A stretch of 64,000 bases of DNA. Source: Verrucomicrobiota bacterium (GTDB lineage: Bacteria; Verrucomicrobiota; Verrucomicrobiia; Chthoniobacterales; Terrimicrobiaceae). This document shows positions 24,576 to 33,700 of this stretch, piece by piece. The first letter of the stretch is position 1. Each line of letters opens with the position of its first letter. The stretch lies in the NCBI GenBank assembly GCA_026398255.1, contig JAPLTG010000004.1:22310-86309 (forward strand), given 5' to 3'. A program made the translations under genes and the position numbers. A model generated the notes under the pieces. The model saw nothing but the letters and a program-made list of their open reading frames with translations. It had not been told where the DNA came from and did not search any database.

Positions 24576-26029
24576 AGCAGCGCCTTGATGTTGCCCAGCA
24601 CTTCCGCGCTCTCGGCGTCCAGCGCGGCGATTTCGTCCATGATTTCCTGCGGGCTGCGGTGCGCGATCTCCTCGCCGCCGTTGGGGTTCTTCACGGACAA
24701 ATCAAAGGTCTTCGGGTCGATGTCCGCCACGTCCACGCTCCAGCTTTTGGGCGAGTCAGCTTTGGTCTTTTGCAGCGCGATGAACTCGGCGAGGTCGGCG
24801 TCGTTGAGCGGGTTGGTCTTGCCCATGTTGCGGCCGGGGTCGAGCTGGTAGAACCAGACTTTGCGCGTCTTCGTGCCTTTCTCAAAGAAGAGCACCACGG
24901 TCTTCACGCCCGCGCCGATGAACGTGCCGCCGGGGCAGTCGAGCACGGTGTGGAGGTTGCATTCTTCGAGGAGTTTCTGGCGCAGGCTGACGGAGGCGTT
25001 GTCGGTGTTGGAGAGGAAGGTGTTCTTGATGACGATGCCGGCGCGGCCTCCGGCCTTGAGGATTTTAATGAAGTGCTGGAGGAAGAGGAACGCGGTCTCG
25101 CCGGTGCGGATGGGGAAGTTTTGCTGCACTTCCTTGCGCTCCTTGCCGCCGAAGGGCGGATTGGCGACGATGATGTCGAAGCGGTCCTTTTCCTGCACGT
25201 CGGCGAGGTTCTCGGCGAGCGTGTTGGTGTGGATGATATTGGGCGCTTCGATGCCGTGCAGGATCATGTTCATGATCGCGATGACGTAGGCGAGGGACTT
25301 CTTCTCCTTCCCGTAGAAGGTGCGCTCTTGCAGGGCGCGGTCCTGGGCGGTGGTGCGCTGGGGGTTCTGGGCGCGGAGGTAATCGAAGGCCTCACAGAGG
25401 AAGCCGGCCGAGCCGACGGCGGGGTCGCAGATCGTCTCGCCGAGCTGGGGCCCTGTGACGGCGACGATGGCTCGAATGAGCGGGCGCGGGGTGTAATACT
25501 CGCCGCCATTGCGCCCGGCGTTGCCCATGTTTTTGATCTTTGCCTCGTAGAGGTGGGAAAGCTCGTGCTTTTGGGTCTGGGACTGGAAGCGGAGTTCGTC
25601 GATGTGGTCGATGATCTCGCGCAGGTTGTAGCCACTCTGGATGCGGTTCTTTATCTCGCCGAAGATTTCGCCGATCTTGTATTCAATGGTGTTCGGGCCG
25701 GTGGCCTTGGCCTTGAAGCCGTGCAGGTAGGGGAAGAGCTTGGCGTTGACGAAGGCGATGAGGTCATCGCCGGTGAGGGTGGAGTTGTGATCGATCTTGC
25801 CGTCATGGCCTTTGGGCGCGGCCCACGATTCCCAGCGATACGGAGCATCGAGGATGTGGGTGTATTTCTTGCCGTCGAGGGCGGCTTCGGTGGCCTTGTC
25901 GTGATCCAGGGCATCGAGGTATTTGAGAAAGAGGAGCCAAGAGGTCTGCTCGGTGTAATCGAGTTCGCTGGTGCAACCGGCGTCTTTATAAAGGACATCG
26001 TCGATGTTTTTGAAGGCTTGTTCGAACAT
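24572..26029 (-). CDS. hsdM: Type I restriction-modification methyltransferase subunit
   Basis: This 485-residue N6-adenine methyltransferase has an N-terminal helical HsdM domain (about 1-125; SELDYTEQTSWLLFLKYLDA). It also has the S-adenosylmethionine motif (ICDPAVGSAGFLCEAFDYL) and the catalytic NPPF motif in IVANPPFGGKERKE. C-terminal motifs (FLSNTDNASVSLRQKLLEEC, DCPGGTFIGAGVKTVVLFFE) complete the fold. With HsdS it protects the host genome by methylation; with HsdR it forms the restriction complex. It is the first gene of the hsd locus. Its start is 132 bp from trpG, a gap with no clear promoter. Confidence 0.95.
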   Translation of the reverse strand: MFEQAFKNIDDVLYKDAGCTSELDYTEQTSWLLFLKYLDALDHDKATEAALDGKKYTHILDAPYRWESWAAPKGHDGKIDHNSTLTGDDLIAFVNAKLFPYLHGFKAKATGPNTIEYKIGEIFGEIKNRIQSGYNLREIIDHIDELRFQSQTQKHELSHLYEAKIKNMGNAGRNGGEYYTPRPLIRAIVAVTGPQLGETICDPAVGSAGFLCEAFDYLRAQNPQRTTAQDRALQERTFYGKEKKSLAYVIAIMNMILHGIEAPNIIHTNTLAENLADVQEKDRFDIIVANPPFGGKERKEVQQNFPIRTGETAFLFLQHFIKILKAGGRAGIVIKNTFLSNTDNASVSLRQKLLEECNLHTVLDCPGGTFIGAGVKTVVLFFEKGTKTRKVWFYQLDPGRNMGKTNPLNDADLAEFIALQKTKADSPKSWSVDVADIDPKTFDLSVKNPNGGEEIAHRSPQEIMDEIAALDAESAEVLGNIKALL

Positions 26030-26161
26030 AGGGTGTTAACTTGGAAAATTCCGGCGGCTTCCCGCAAATCGCTTGGCGAGAGGGGACCGGCTAGCTTTGT
26101 TTTTAATAATGGCGCAAACAACGGAAATCATGTTGAGGAGCCATTCGATAGTCAGAGCCCG

Positions 26162-26725
26162 CTACGACTCCAAAAAATTCTTCAGCATTTGCTTCCCGTG
26201 TTGGGTGAGGATGGATTCGGGGTGGAATTGGACGCCGTAGACGGGGAGGTCGCGGTGGGCAAGGCCCATGATTTCGCCTTCGGCGGTTTCGGCGGTGATT
26301 TTGAGGCAGGGGGGGAGGGTTTCGCGTTTGACGATGAGCGAATGGTAGCGGGTGGCTTCGAAGGGACTGGGCAGGCCGGCGAAGACATTCTCGCCGGTGT
26401 GGAGGATGGGCGAGGTTTTGCCGTGCATGAGGCGCGGGGCGCGGATGACTTCGCCGCCGAAGACTTGGCCGATGCTCTGGTGGCCGAGGCAGACTCCGAG
26501 GATGGGGATTTTTCCGCTGAACTCGCGGATGGTGTCGCAACTGATGCCTGCCTCGGTGGGTGAGCAGGGGCCGGGGGAGACGATGATTTTTTCGGGCGCG
26601 AGCTTGGCGATGTCGGTGGTGGAGATCTCGTCGTTGCGCTTCACGAGCAGGTCGGCACCGAGCTCGCCGAAATACTGGACGAGGTTGTAGGTAAAGGAAT
26701 CGTAGTTATCGATGACGAGGATCAT
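26162..26725 (-). CDS. trpG: Anthranilate/aminodeoxychorismate synthase glutaminase subunit
   Basis: This 187-residue class I glutamine amidotransferase releases ammonia from glutamine for TrpE (or PabB). The nucleophile is Cys79 in [15 protein letters not shown], and the catalytic His-Glu lie in YGVQFHPES. It starts with the typical [17 protein letters not shown]. The length fits the family. It lies downstream of trpE, separated by an inverted-repeat element (26747-26897), and could serve both tryptophan and folate synthesis, as in bacteria with a single amphibolic subunit. Confidence 0.92.
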   Translation of the reverse strand: MILVIDNYDSFTYNLVQYFGELGADLLVKRNDEISTTDIAKLAPEKIIVSPGPCSPTEAGISCDTIREFSGKIPILGVCLGHQSIGQVFGGEVIRAPRLMHGKTSPILHTGENVFAGLPSPFEATRYHSLIVKRETLPPCLKITAETAEGEIMGLAHRDLPVYGVQFHPESILTQHGKQMLKNFLES

Positions 26726-26746
26726 GCGAGCGGGGACAAAAGAGGT

Positions 26747-26897
26747 TTAACCACGGAGGACACGGAGAACACGGAGAGGAAGAAGAGTTTTTGGGAAGGA
26801 TCAGAATTTAGGGGCTGCTTTTTCAGAAAGAATTCCACCCCTGCTTCTCTTTTCATGTCTCCGTGCTCTCTGTGCTCTCCGTGGTGAAAAATCTTCT
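26747..26897. repeat. Inverted-repeat intergenic element, copy 2, between trpE and trpG
   Basis: The left arm (26747-26786) reads ttaaccacggaggacacgg, then agaacacggagaggaagaag. The right arm (26858-26888) carries ccgtgctctctgtgctctcc and gtggtgaa. The element takes up nearly the whole 172-bp gap between two genes of one probable operon. The tail aggaagaag is shared with copy 3. In RNA it would form a long hairpin between trpE and trpG. Confidence 0.75.
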
Positions 26898-28388
26898 TCA
26901 TTTTGATTTTCTGGCGCGGTCGATGGCGCGCATGCCGGCCATGGCTTTGTTGACGGTCTCTTGGTATTCGCCCTCGGGAGTGGAGTCGGCGACGACGCCG
27001 CCACCGGATTGGACGAAGGCTTTGCCGTCCTTGAGCAGGACGGTGCGGAGGGCGATGCAGGAGTCGTGGTTGCCGTCGAAGCCGAAGTAGCCGACGGCCC
27101 CCGAGTAGGAGCAGCGCTTGCTTTTTTCGAGTTCGTTGAGGATTTGCATGGCGCGGACCTTGGGCGCTCCGGAGACGGTTCCGGCAGGGAATGTGGCGCG
27201 CATGACATCGAACGCGCTGCGGCCTCCGGCGAGTTTTCCCGAGACATGTGAGACGATGTGCATGACATGGCTGTAGCGCTCAATGGTCATGAAGTCGGTG
27301 ACTTTCACGGAGCCGTATTCCGCGATGCGGCCGACATCGTTGCGGGCGAGGTCGACGAGCATGAGGTGTTCGGCGCGCTCTTTGGGATCGGCCATGAGAT
27401 CGTCGGCGTTGGCATTGTCCTCCTCGACCGTCGCTCCCCGTCGGCGGGTGCCAGCGATGGGGCGGATCTCGACGAGGTCGCCGGTGAGGCGCACATGGAC
27501 TTCGGGCGAACTGCCGACGAGCGAGTATCCGCCGGGACAGCGGAGGCAGAACATGTAGGGCGAGGGATTAACGAACCGCAGGGAGCGGTAGAGGTCGAGC
27601 GCGTCGCCGGTAAAATCCGTCTCGAACCGCTGCGCGAGCACGATTTGGAAGATGTCACCAGCACGGATGTATTCCTGCGCGCGGTGGACCATGGCGTGGT
27701 ATTCCTCGCGGGTGGTGTTCGACGCGGCGGGCGCGGTGGGGGCTGTGGTTTCGGTGAAAATGGGATCGAAAGCGAGCGGTCGGCGGAGGTTTTCCAGGAT
27801 GCCTTGAATCCTCGCAGCGGCTGTGTCATAGGCCGCGCCGGGATCGCCCTCGTTAGGGAAAACATTCGCGACAATTCGAATTCGGCGGCGGCGGTGGTCG
27901 AAGACGATGACCGTCTCGGTGACCATGAAAAACATGTCAGGGATGCCGAGTTCGTCCTTTGGCGGAGCGGCAATGGTTGGCTCGAACCAGCGGATGCAAT
28001 CGTAACCAAGGTAGCCCACGGCGCCGCCCAGGAACGGGGCGATCGCGGGATCGGACGCCACGCGATAGGGCGCCATCCATTTCTCCAATTCATCGAGAGG
28101 ATCGCGCGCGGCTTCGAACGAACGGTTCGCGCCGCCTTCGCTGATGGTGATGTTTTTTCCCGTGGCGGTGAAGGTGGCCTTCGCGCCGAAGCCGAGGAAC
28201 GAGTAGCGGCCGACTTGGTCGCTCTGCTCGGCGGACTCGAGGAGGAACGACGGGGCCTCGCCGCAGAGTTTAGCGAAGGCTGAGACCGGCGTGTCGGAAT
28301 CGGCGACGATCTCGCAGGAGACCGGAAGCACGCGGGCTGAGGCCGCCTTTTCCAGAAACGCCGCCCGGGGCGGATCCAGCGGAATCAT
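26898..28388 (-). CDS. trpE: Anthranilate synthase component I
   Basis: This 496-residue enzyme converts chorismate and ammonia to anthranilate, the first step of tryptophan synthesis. The N-terminal domain carries the feedback-site motif LLESAEQSDQVGRYSFLG. The chorismate-binding domain has IRPIAGTRRRGATVEEDN, AEHLMLVDLARNDVGRIAEY, FDVMRATFPAGTVSGAPKVR and YSGAVGYFGFDG. These fit TrpE better than PabB, whose N-terminus differs. The start overlaps the lemA stop by 4 bp (ATGA), an unusual coupling for a biosynthetic gene. trpG follows after the repeat element. No leader peptide with tandem Trp codons is seen, since the gene directly follows lemA. Confidence 0.93.
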   Translation of the reverse strand: MIPLDPPRAAFLEKAASARVLPVSCEIVADSDTPVSAFAKLCGEAPSFLLESAEQSDQVGRYSFLGFGAKATFTATGKNITISEGGANRSFEAARDPLDELEKWMAPYRVASDPAIAPFLGGAVGYLGYDCIRWFEPTIAAPPKDELGIPDMFFMVTETVIVFDHRRRRIRIVANVFPNEGDPGAAYDTAAARIQGILENLRRPLAFDPIFTETTAPTAPAASNTTREEYHAMVHRAQEYIRAGDIFQIVLAQRFETDFTGDALDLYRSLRFVNPSPYMFCLRCPGGYSLVGSSPEVHVRLTGDLVEIRPIAGTRRRGATVEEDNANADDLMADPKERAEHLMLVDLARNDVGRIAEYGSVKVTDFMTIERYSHVMHIVSHVSGKLAGGRSAFDVMRATFPAGTVSGAPKVRAMQILNELEKSKRCSYSGAVGYFGFDGNHDSCIALRTVLLKDGKAFVQSGGGVVADSTPEGEYQETVNKAMAGMRAIDRARKSK

Positions 28389-28987
28389 GAAAACGAAACC
28401 TTGGGGGCTTGGCGCTCGGCGGCGTTATCGACTTGGAACAATTCGGCGGCGGCGAAGTTGAAAATGCCTGCGATGATGTTGGTCGGGAAAACCTCGCGCT
28501 TCGTGTTGTAGGCCATCACGGAGTCGTTGTAGGCCTGCCGCGCGAAGGCAACCTTGTTTTCCGTCGAGGTCAGCTCCTCGGTGAGCTGCATCATATTTTG
28601 ATTCGCCTTGAGGTCGGGGTAATTCTCGGCGACGGCGAGCAAGCGGCCGAGCGCGCCGGTGAGACCCGCCTCGGCACCGGTGAGTTCGCGCATCGCGGCG
28701 GGATCGCCCGGATTCGCGGCGGCGCGGCCACCGGCGGATTGGGCGAGGTTGCGGGCCTGTGTGACGGCTTCGAGCGTTTTGCTCTCATGCTGCATGTAGG
28801 CTTTTGCGGTCTCGACGAGGTTCGGGATGAGATCGTGGCGGCGTTTCAGCTGAACATCGATCTGCGAGAAGGCGTTTTTGAAGCGGTTCCGCAGGACGAC
28901 GAGCGCGTTGTATTGGCCGACGACAAAAACCAGCGCCAGCACCGCGATGGCGGCGAGGACAATAAGAAAGATAATCAAGGCACCCAT
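28385..28987 (-). CDS. lemA: LemA family protein
   Basis: This 200-residue protein is anchored by one N-terminal membrane helix (LIIFLIVLAAIAVLALVFVVGQYNA is within it). The conserved LemA helical region follows (VQLKRRHDLIPNLVETAKAY, LLAVAENYPDLKANQNMMQL, FARQAYNDSVMAYNTKREVF). The domain is probably outside the cytoplasmic membrane. The family role is not settled. The gene is coupled to trpE by a 4-bp overlap and has an 84-bp gap upstream. Confidence 0.9.
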   Translation of the reverse strand: MGALIIFLIVLAAIAVLALVFVVGQYNALVVLRNRFKNAFSQIDVQLKRRHDLIPNLVETAKAYMQHESKTLEAVTQARNLAQSAGGRAAANPGDPAAMRELTGAEAGLTGALGRLLAVAENYPDLKANQNMMQLTEELTSTENKVAFARQAYNDSVMAYNTKREVFPTNIIAGIFNFAAAELFQVDNAAERQAPKVSFS

Positions 28988-29071
28988 GGGGCCGGACTTT
29001 CTCCCCCGGCATGGTGGCGCGCAACCCCAAAAAACCGATTGGCGCGCCCACCGAGCGGAGGGGCGGACAGA

Positions 29072-29668
29072 TCAGTTCGCGTATTTCACCGAGCAACCGT
29101 AGGGATCGGTCTTCGCGGTCGAGACGGGCTTTCCGGCCAAAACCTCGTCCAGCGCGGCGGCGACATAGTTTTTCGCGCCTGCGATATCACCGGGGTTGGT
29201 GGATTTTTTGTCGTCGATCGCGCCGTGGTAAACCAGCACGCCCTTGGCATCGATCACATACATCTCGGGGGTGACTTTGGCGCCGTAGGTTTTGCCGACC
29301 TCGCCGGTTTCATCGAGGAGGTAGGCTGTGGCGGCGGACTGGGTCTCGGTGCATTTTTTTAGGGCTCCAGCGGCGGCGGCGTGGCCTTGCTTGCCGGGAG
29401 CGGAGGAGCAGATCGAAAGCCAGGTGACGCCTTTCGCGGTGGCGTCGGCTTGGAGTTTTTGCATGTTGCCGGAGCCGTAGTGCTTCGCGACAAACGGGCA
29501 GTTGTGGTTCACCCACTCGAGCACGACGACTTTGCCTTTGAAGTCGGAGAGCGAGACTTTTTTCCCCGAGCAATCGGTAAGCGAGAAGTCGGGGGCGGGT
29601 TGGCCGATTTGGACGTCGGCTTGGGCGATGGTGACGGCGGCCAGTAATAAGAAGAGGGCTTTTTTCAT
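29072..29668 (-). CDS. Secreted thioredoxin-like/AhpC-TSA family protein
   Basis: This 198-residue protein has a signal peptide (MKKALFLLLAAVTIAQA) and a thioredoxin fold of the AhpC-TSA type (GQPAPDFSLTDCSGKKVSLSDFKGKVVVLEW is within residues 20-52). The active-site region reads WVNHNCPFVAKHY, with one Cys and the family-typical N-x-C-P-F-V instead of CxxC. YGAKVTPEMYVIDAKGVLVY supplies the cis-Pro region. It probably acts as an envelope thiol peroxidase or redox protein. It is monocistronic between lemA and the GH26 gene. Confidence 0.87.
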   Translation of the reverse strand: MKKALFLLLAAVTIAQADVQIGQPAPDFSLTDCSGKKVSLSDFKGKVVVLEWVNHNCPFVAKHYGSGNMQKLQADATAKGVTWLSICSSAPGKQGHAAAAGALKKCTETQSAATAYLLDETGEVGKTYGAKVTPEMYVIDAKGVLVYHGAIDDKKSTNPGDIAGAKNYVAAALDEVLAGKPVSTAKTDPYGCSVKYAN

Positions 29669-29734
29669 AGGCCACCATCAATGCACGGGCTCGTGTCGAG
29701 CGCAAGAGGGGTGAAGGAATTTTAGAAAAAACAC

Positions 29735-30757
29735 TCAAGGCCGTGGCGGAGCGGCAATCCATTCGGGCGCAGCGATGCCTTGGCGGAAGGCCTCGAGGGC
29801 GGCGGGGGAGGAATTGATGCGGAGGTTGCTGAAGGACCCGTCTTGGTTTTGCCAGCGTTCGTGCCAGATGACGGCGGCTTGGACGCGGGGCTGCTTCGGC
29901 AGAATGGCGAGTGCGTCGGCGAACCACTCGGCTTTGTTGCCGCTTTTTGGGAATTCCCCGACGCCGAATTCGGCGATCATGATCGGTTTTTTGGGATCCA
30001 CGGCGGAGAGTTCCTTGAGGGGCCAGGCGATGAGATCCTGGAAAAAAGCCCACGCGCGGTCGTTGCGGAATTGCTGTCCATAGACGCTGATGCCAAGCCA
30101 ATCCACATAGCCTGGACCGGGGTAGTAGGAGGCCATCATGTTCCAGACATCGTTCTCGGCTGGAAAGGCATTCACATGAAAGACCCAGAGGATGTTGTCG
30201 GCTCCTTTGGCACGAACGCGGTCGACGACATGACGCCAGGTTTTTTTGAAAATCTCGGGTCCGCCATCTCGCCCCCCGTAAAAGCAGCCCGACCAGGGAA
30301 ACCAGCATCCATTCATTTCGTTGCAGAAAGAAACGAAGATGGGTTTACCAAAATCCCGGGCGCCTTCGGCCCATCGGTCGATGTAGTCGTCCCACTTGCC
30401 GGCGAGGATTTCGGTGAGGCCGAAGCGATCGGGGCCTTTGTTTTGCTCGTAGGGTTTGTCCCACGGCGACCAGAAAATCAGGGGCGCCGCGCCGTGGCGG
30501 TCGATGAGTTGGAGGTTGGCGGAGGGGAAACTTTGCTCGCCCCAATAGCTGGACGAAGCGATCAGAGCGGGGCGTTTGCCGGCGAGCTTTTCGAATTTCT
30601 CGATGCCTTCGAGAGTCACGGCATCCTCGGTCTCGCCGAAATCCATGTAGGCGCCGAAACGGATTCCTTTTTCCCCGGGGTTCGGCCACGGATCGGGGGC
30701 GGCGACGGCCACAGAGGTGCAATAAAACAAGGCGGCGATGGAAAGTCGGAGTCTCAT
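29735..30757 (-). CDS. GH26-family glycoside hydrolase (beta-mannanase-like), secreted
   Basis: This 340-residue enzyme has a signal peptide (RLSIAALFYCTSVAVAA) and a GH26 TIM barrel. The acid/base Glu147 lies in FVSFCNEMNGCWFPWSG, and the nucleophile Glu263 in IMIAEFGVGEFP. NILWVFHVNAFPAENDVWN and WLGISVYGQQF are further family regions. GH26 enzymes hydrolyse beta-mannans or mixed-linkage glucans. The ATG at 30757 overlaps the stop of the GH18-like/CE4/GT2 fusion (ATGA), so this hydrolase may trim the polysaccharide made by that protein. It may instead act on plant or algal mannan. Confidence 0.88.
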   Translation of the reverse strand: MRLRLSIAALFYCTSVAVAAPDPWPNPGEKGIRFGAYMDFGETEDAVTLEGIEKFEKLAGKRPALIASSSYWGEQSFPSANLQLIDRHGAAPLIFWSPWDKPYEQNKGPDRFGLTEILAGKWDDYIDRWAEGARDFGKPIFVSFCNEMNGCWFPWSGCFYGGRDGGPEIFKKTWRHVVDRVRAKGADNILWVFHVNAFPAENDVWNMMASYYPGPGYVDWLGISVYGQQFRNDRAWAFFQDLIAWPLKELSAVDPKKPIMIAEFGVGEFPKSGNKAEWFADALAILPKQPRVQAAVIWHERWQNQDGSFSNLRINSSPAALEAFRQGIAAPEWIAAPPRP

Positions 30758-33700
30758 GACGTGGCAGGAACAGCGGCGCTGCGGGGGAGTTTTCCCCAGC
30801 CCACCCACGCGCCGCGCATGGCTTGGAGGAGGGATTTCCAGATTACCCAACTCAACAGCGGGCGGTAGAGGAAGCGCTGCGGAATGATGCGCAGGGCGAG
30901 TCGCGCGGGCAGGCCCTCGAGCGAAACCGCAACGACGGCGAGTGCCACATCGCATAAAAGGAAACCGAGGAAATACGGCAGGATGTCGCTGCCGTGTCCC
31001 ATCAGGAGGGATTGCAGGAAAAGCAGGTCGATCAGAGGAGCGAGGGCGACGAGGAGGACTTGAAAAAACCAGATGGATGGCAGGCTGAACCACCCGAGGG
31101 CCCTGAAGCGTGGATTGAAAACCAAATCGTGATGTTTCCACACACATTGGATCGTGCCGAAGGCCCAGCGGAAGCGTTGGCGGGCGAGTTGGGAAAATGT
31201 CTCGGGTGCCTCGGTGAAAGCGACCGCTTGTGGCGCGTATTCGACTCGGTAGCCGGCGCGGTGGATGGCCAGTGTGAGGTCGGTATCCTCGGCGAGGGTA
31301 TCGAGAGAAATCCCACCCGCGGCCTCGATCGCCTCGCGCTTGATGGCACTGATTGCGCCGGGAACGACCGTGATGCAGTTCCACGCCGCATAGGCTCGGC
31401 GGTCGAGGTTGAAATTGCAGAGATACTCGATCTCCTGGCAGCGCGCGGCGAAGGTTCGAGGATTCCCCACGCGAGCCTGTCCGGAGACGGCACCGGTCTT
31501 TTCATTCTCTAACGCCCCGACGAGGTATCGCAGGGCTTCGCGGTCGAATTGCGTATCGGCATCAGCAAAAATAAAAATCTCCGAGTTGGCGTGCGTGACG
31601 GCATTTTGCAGGGCGCGAGACTTGCCGAGGTTGGGCTGGCGGATCAACCGCACGCGGGCGTCGCTGAAGGCTTCGACGATTTCCGAGGTTCGGTCCGAGG
31701 AGCCGTCATCCACCACGAGGATTTCCATCGGCCCGGAGTAGTCGGAGGCGAGGAGAGATTGCAGCGTGCGAGAGATGACTTTTTCCTCATTGAAGGCGGG
31801 GATGAGAATGGACACCGCAAGTCGAGGGTCGGGTGTCGGACTCGACTGGGAGCGGTGTCGGATGGCGAGGATCAAAACGATCAGGGTTCGCAAAAGAACC
31901 AAAATACTGGCGGCGATGAGGAATCCAAAAAATATGGTCTGCAACACGCGCAGGAAGCTGAAGCCCGCCCCGCTGGCAAAAAACGCTACCGGGTTGGAAT
32001 TCGAATGGACCGGTGGCATGATGCCGTCGCGGTCGATATCGACCAACTCACCGATCGGCACGACCTCGTCGCCGCGTTCTTTCAAGTAATCAAGGATCAT
32101 GGGCAGAGCCGCCACAGTCGAACTCCGGTCGCCGCCGCTGTCGTGGAGAAGAATGATATTCCCCGAGGCACGTTGGTCTTTGATTCGCTGGAGCAGCTCC
32201 TCGGGTGGTGGCTCCTGCCAATCACAGGGATCGATGTTTTCCAATACCGTCATGTAGCCGAGGGACTGCGCCACGCGGATCGGCTCCAGGTCGCCGACAT
32301 CGGAGGGGTGGGCGTCCGCGTTGAACGGTGGGCGAAAAAGGGCGGTGGAGCGGCCGATGAGAGACTCGATCAGGCGCTGGGTGGCGTTCAGCTCGAGTTT
32401 CACGAGGGATTCCGGGAGTTCGCGCAGGTTGGCGTGAGTGAACGAGTGGTTGCCGATTTCGTGGCCCTCGTCGGCGATGCGCCGGAGGAGGTCGGGATAA
32501 AGTTCGGCATTTTTACCCAGCACGAAAAAGACGGCCTTCACGCCGCGTTCCTTCAGAATATCGAGGATGGCGGGCGTCCAATCCGGATCTGGGCCATCGT
32601 CGAAGGTAATGCTCACGCGGTTCGGTTGGTGACCTCCCATGCGAAAAAGCGTCGGGTGCGCCGGGAACTCGACATAGCGGCTGGAAATCCTCCCTTCGGC
32701 ATCTTGGGAAAAGGTGCGCCTCCCGGCGAAGGAGGTGGGGTCGAGATTCACGACTTCGCCTTCGCCGATCGAAGTCACCGCGTAGCCGCCCAAAACCTCG
32801 GTATCCAGCGCAACTGCGGAGTTTTTTTCGCCGGAGGCGATGATCTTCCAAATGCCGGGATCCTCGAAGCCGAGCCGGTTGAGGGCGATGCCGCCGAGTT
32901 TCGCGCTGCGGATGGCGTTCCATTGATTGGCGAAAGTGGCGGCATCCGGGAACCAGACTTCATGCGACTTGCCGGCGAAGTAGTAGGAAAAATTGGCGTT
33001 GAAGGATGGCCCGGCGCTGCCGACTTCGTCGCTGCCAGCATTTCCCGCGCGGCTGACTGCATCCGCGAAGGAAATTTCCTGAGCCTCGATCTGGCCCTCG
33101 GTGCGGTCGTGGCCGTAAACTCCGATCCCGACAATCCACTTCGCGGGGCTCGCGGATTGTGCAATCACATCCAGCCAACTCTGGAACCAATCGAGAGAAA
33201 CGATGGCGCCGGCGGGGTCGGTCGATCCCGTTTCCTCGTGAAGAATCATGACGAAGCGGTCCACATGCGCGGCGAGATTTTGAAAATCCCATTGGAGAAA
33301 TGCGCCGTCGGGCACGATGCACAGCCAGGTCTGCAGCCCGCGCCGGCGGAGTTCGTCAGCCACGAACGAAACGAGTTTTCCCATCTCGTGATCCGCACCT
33401 TGCTCGACCTCCTGCCAGTCGATGAGCACGCCGGCGGCTCCTGCGCTGGTGAGCTTTTCGGCGAGTTTTTCGACGAACGCACTGCGGCTTGAATCATCAC
33501 CGAAAGCCAAGGCCTCGACAGCCTCGGGAACCCTCTCGTCGCCGCTGAGGTTCGAGAGCACGGGCATCAATTTCCATTTTCCCTCGGAAGCCAATTCCTC
33601 CAACGCCGAGTCCTCTTCCTTGGTGATGTCGCCGGAGGGGTCGGTGAGAGTGAGCCACTCGGGGCAAACATGGGTCAGGAGATGTTGGTTTTTCTTGAAG

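Noticed and set aside
26030..26161. Search for a promoter of the hsd locus in the gap after trpG
   Set aside because: No -35/-10 pair with acceptable spacing stood out, so none is reported.
24659..26563. Long plus-strand frame of 634 codons opposite hsdM and trpG
   Set aside because: It is antisense to well-recognised genes; such frames arise from high GC content and codon bias on the coding strand.
26726..26897. Possible tryptophan attenuator between trpE and trpG
   Set aside because: The hairpin belongs to a dispersed repeat family found at two other unrelated sites, and there is no Trp-rich leader peptide.
31549..33492. Long plus-strand frame of 647 codons opposite the GH18-like/CE4/GT2 gene
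   Set aside because: It is a mirror of a clear multi-domain gene and shows no domain of its own.
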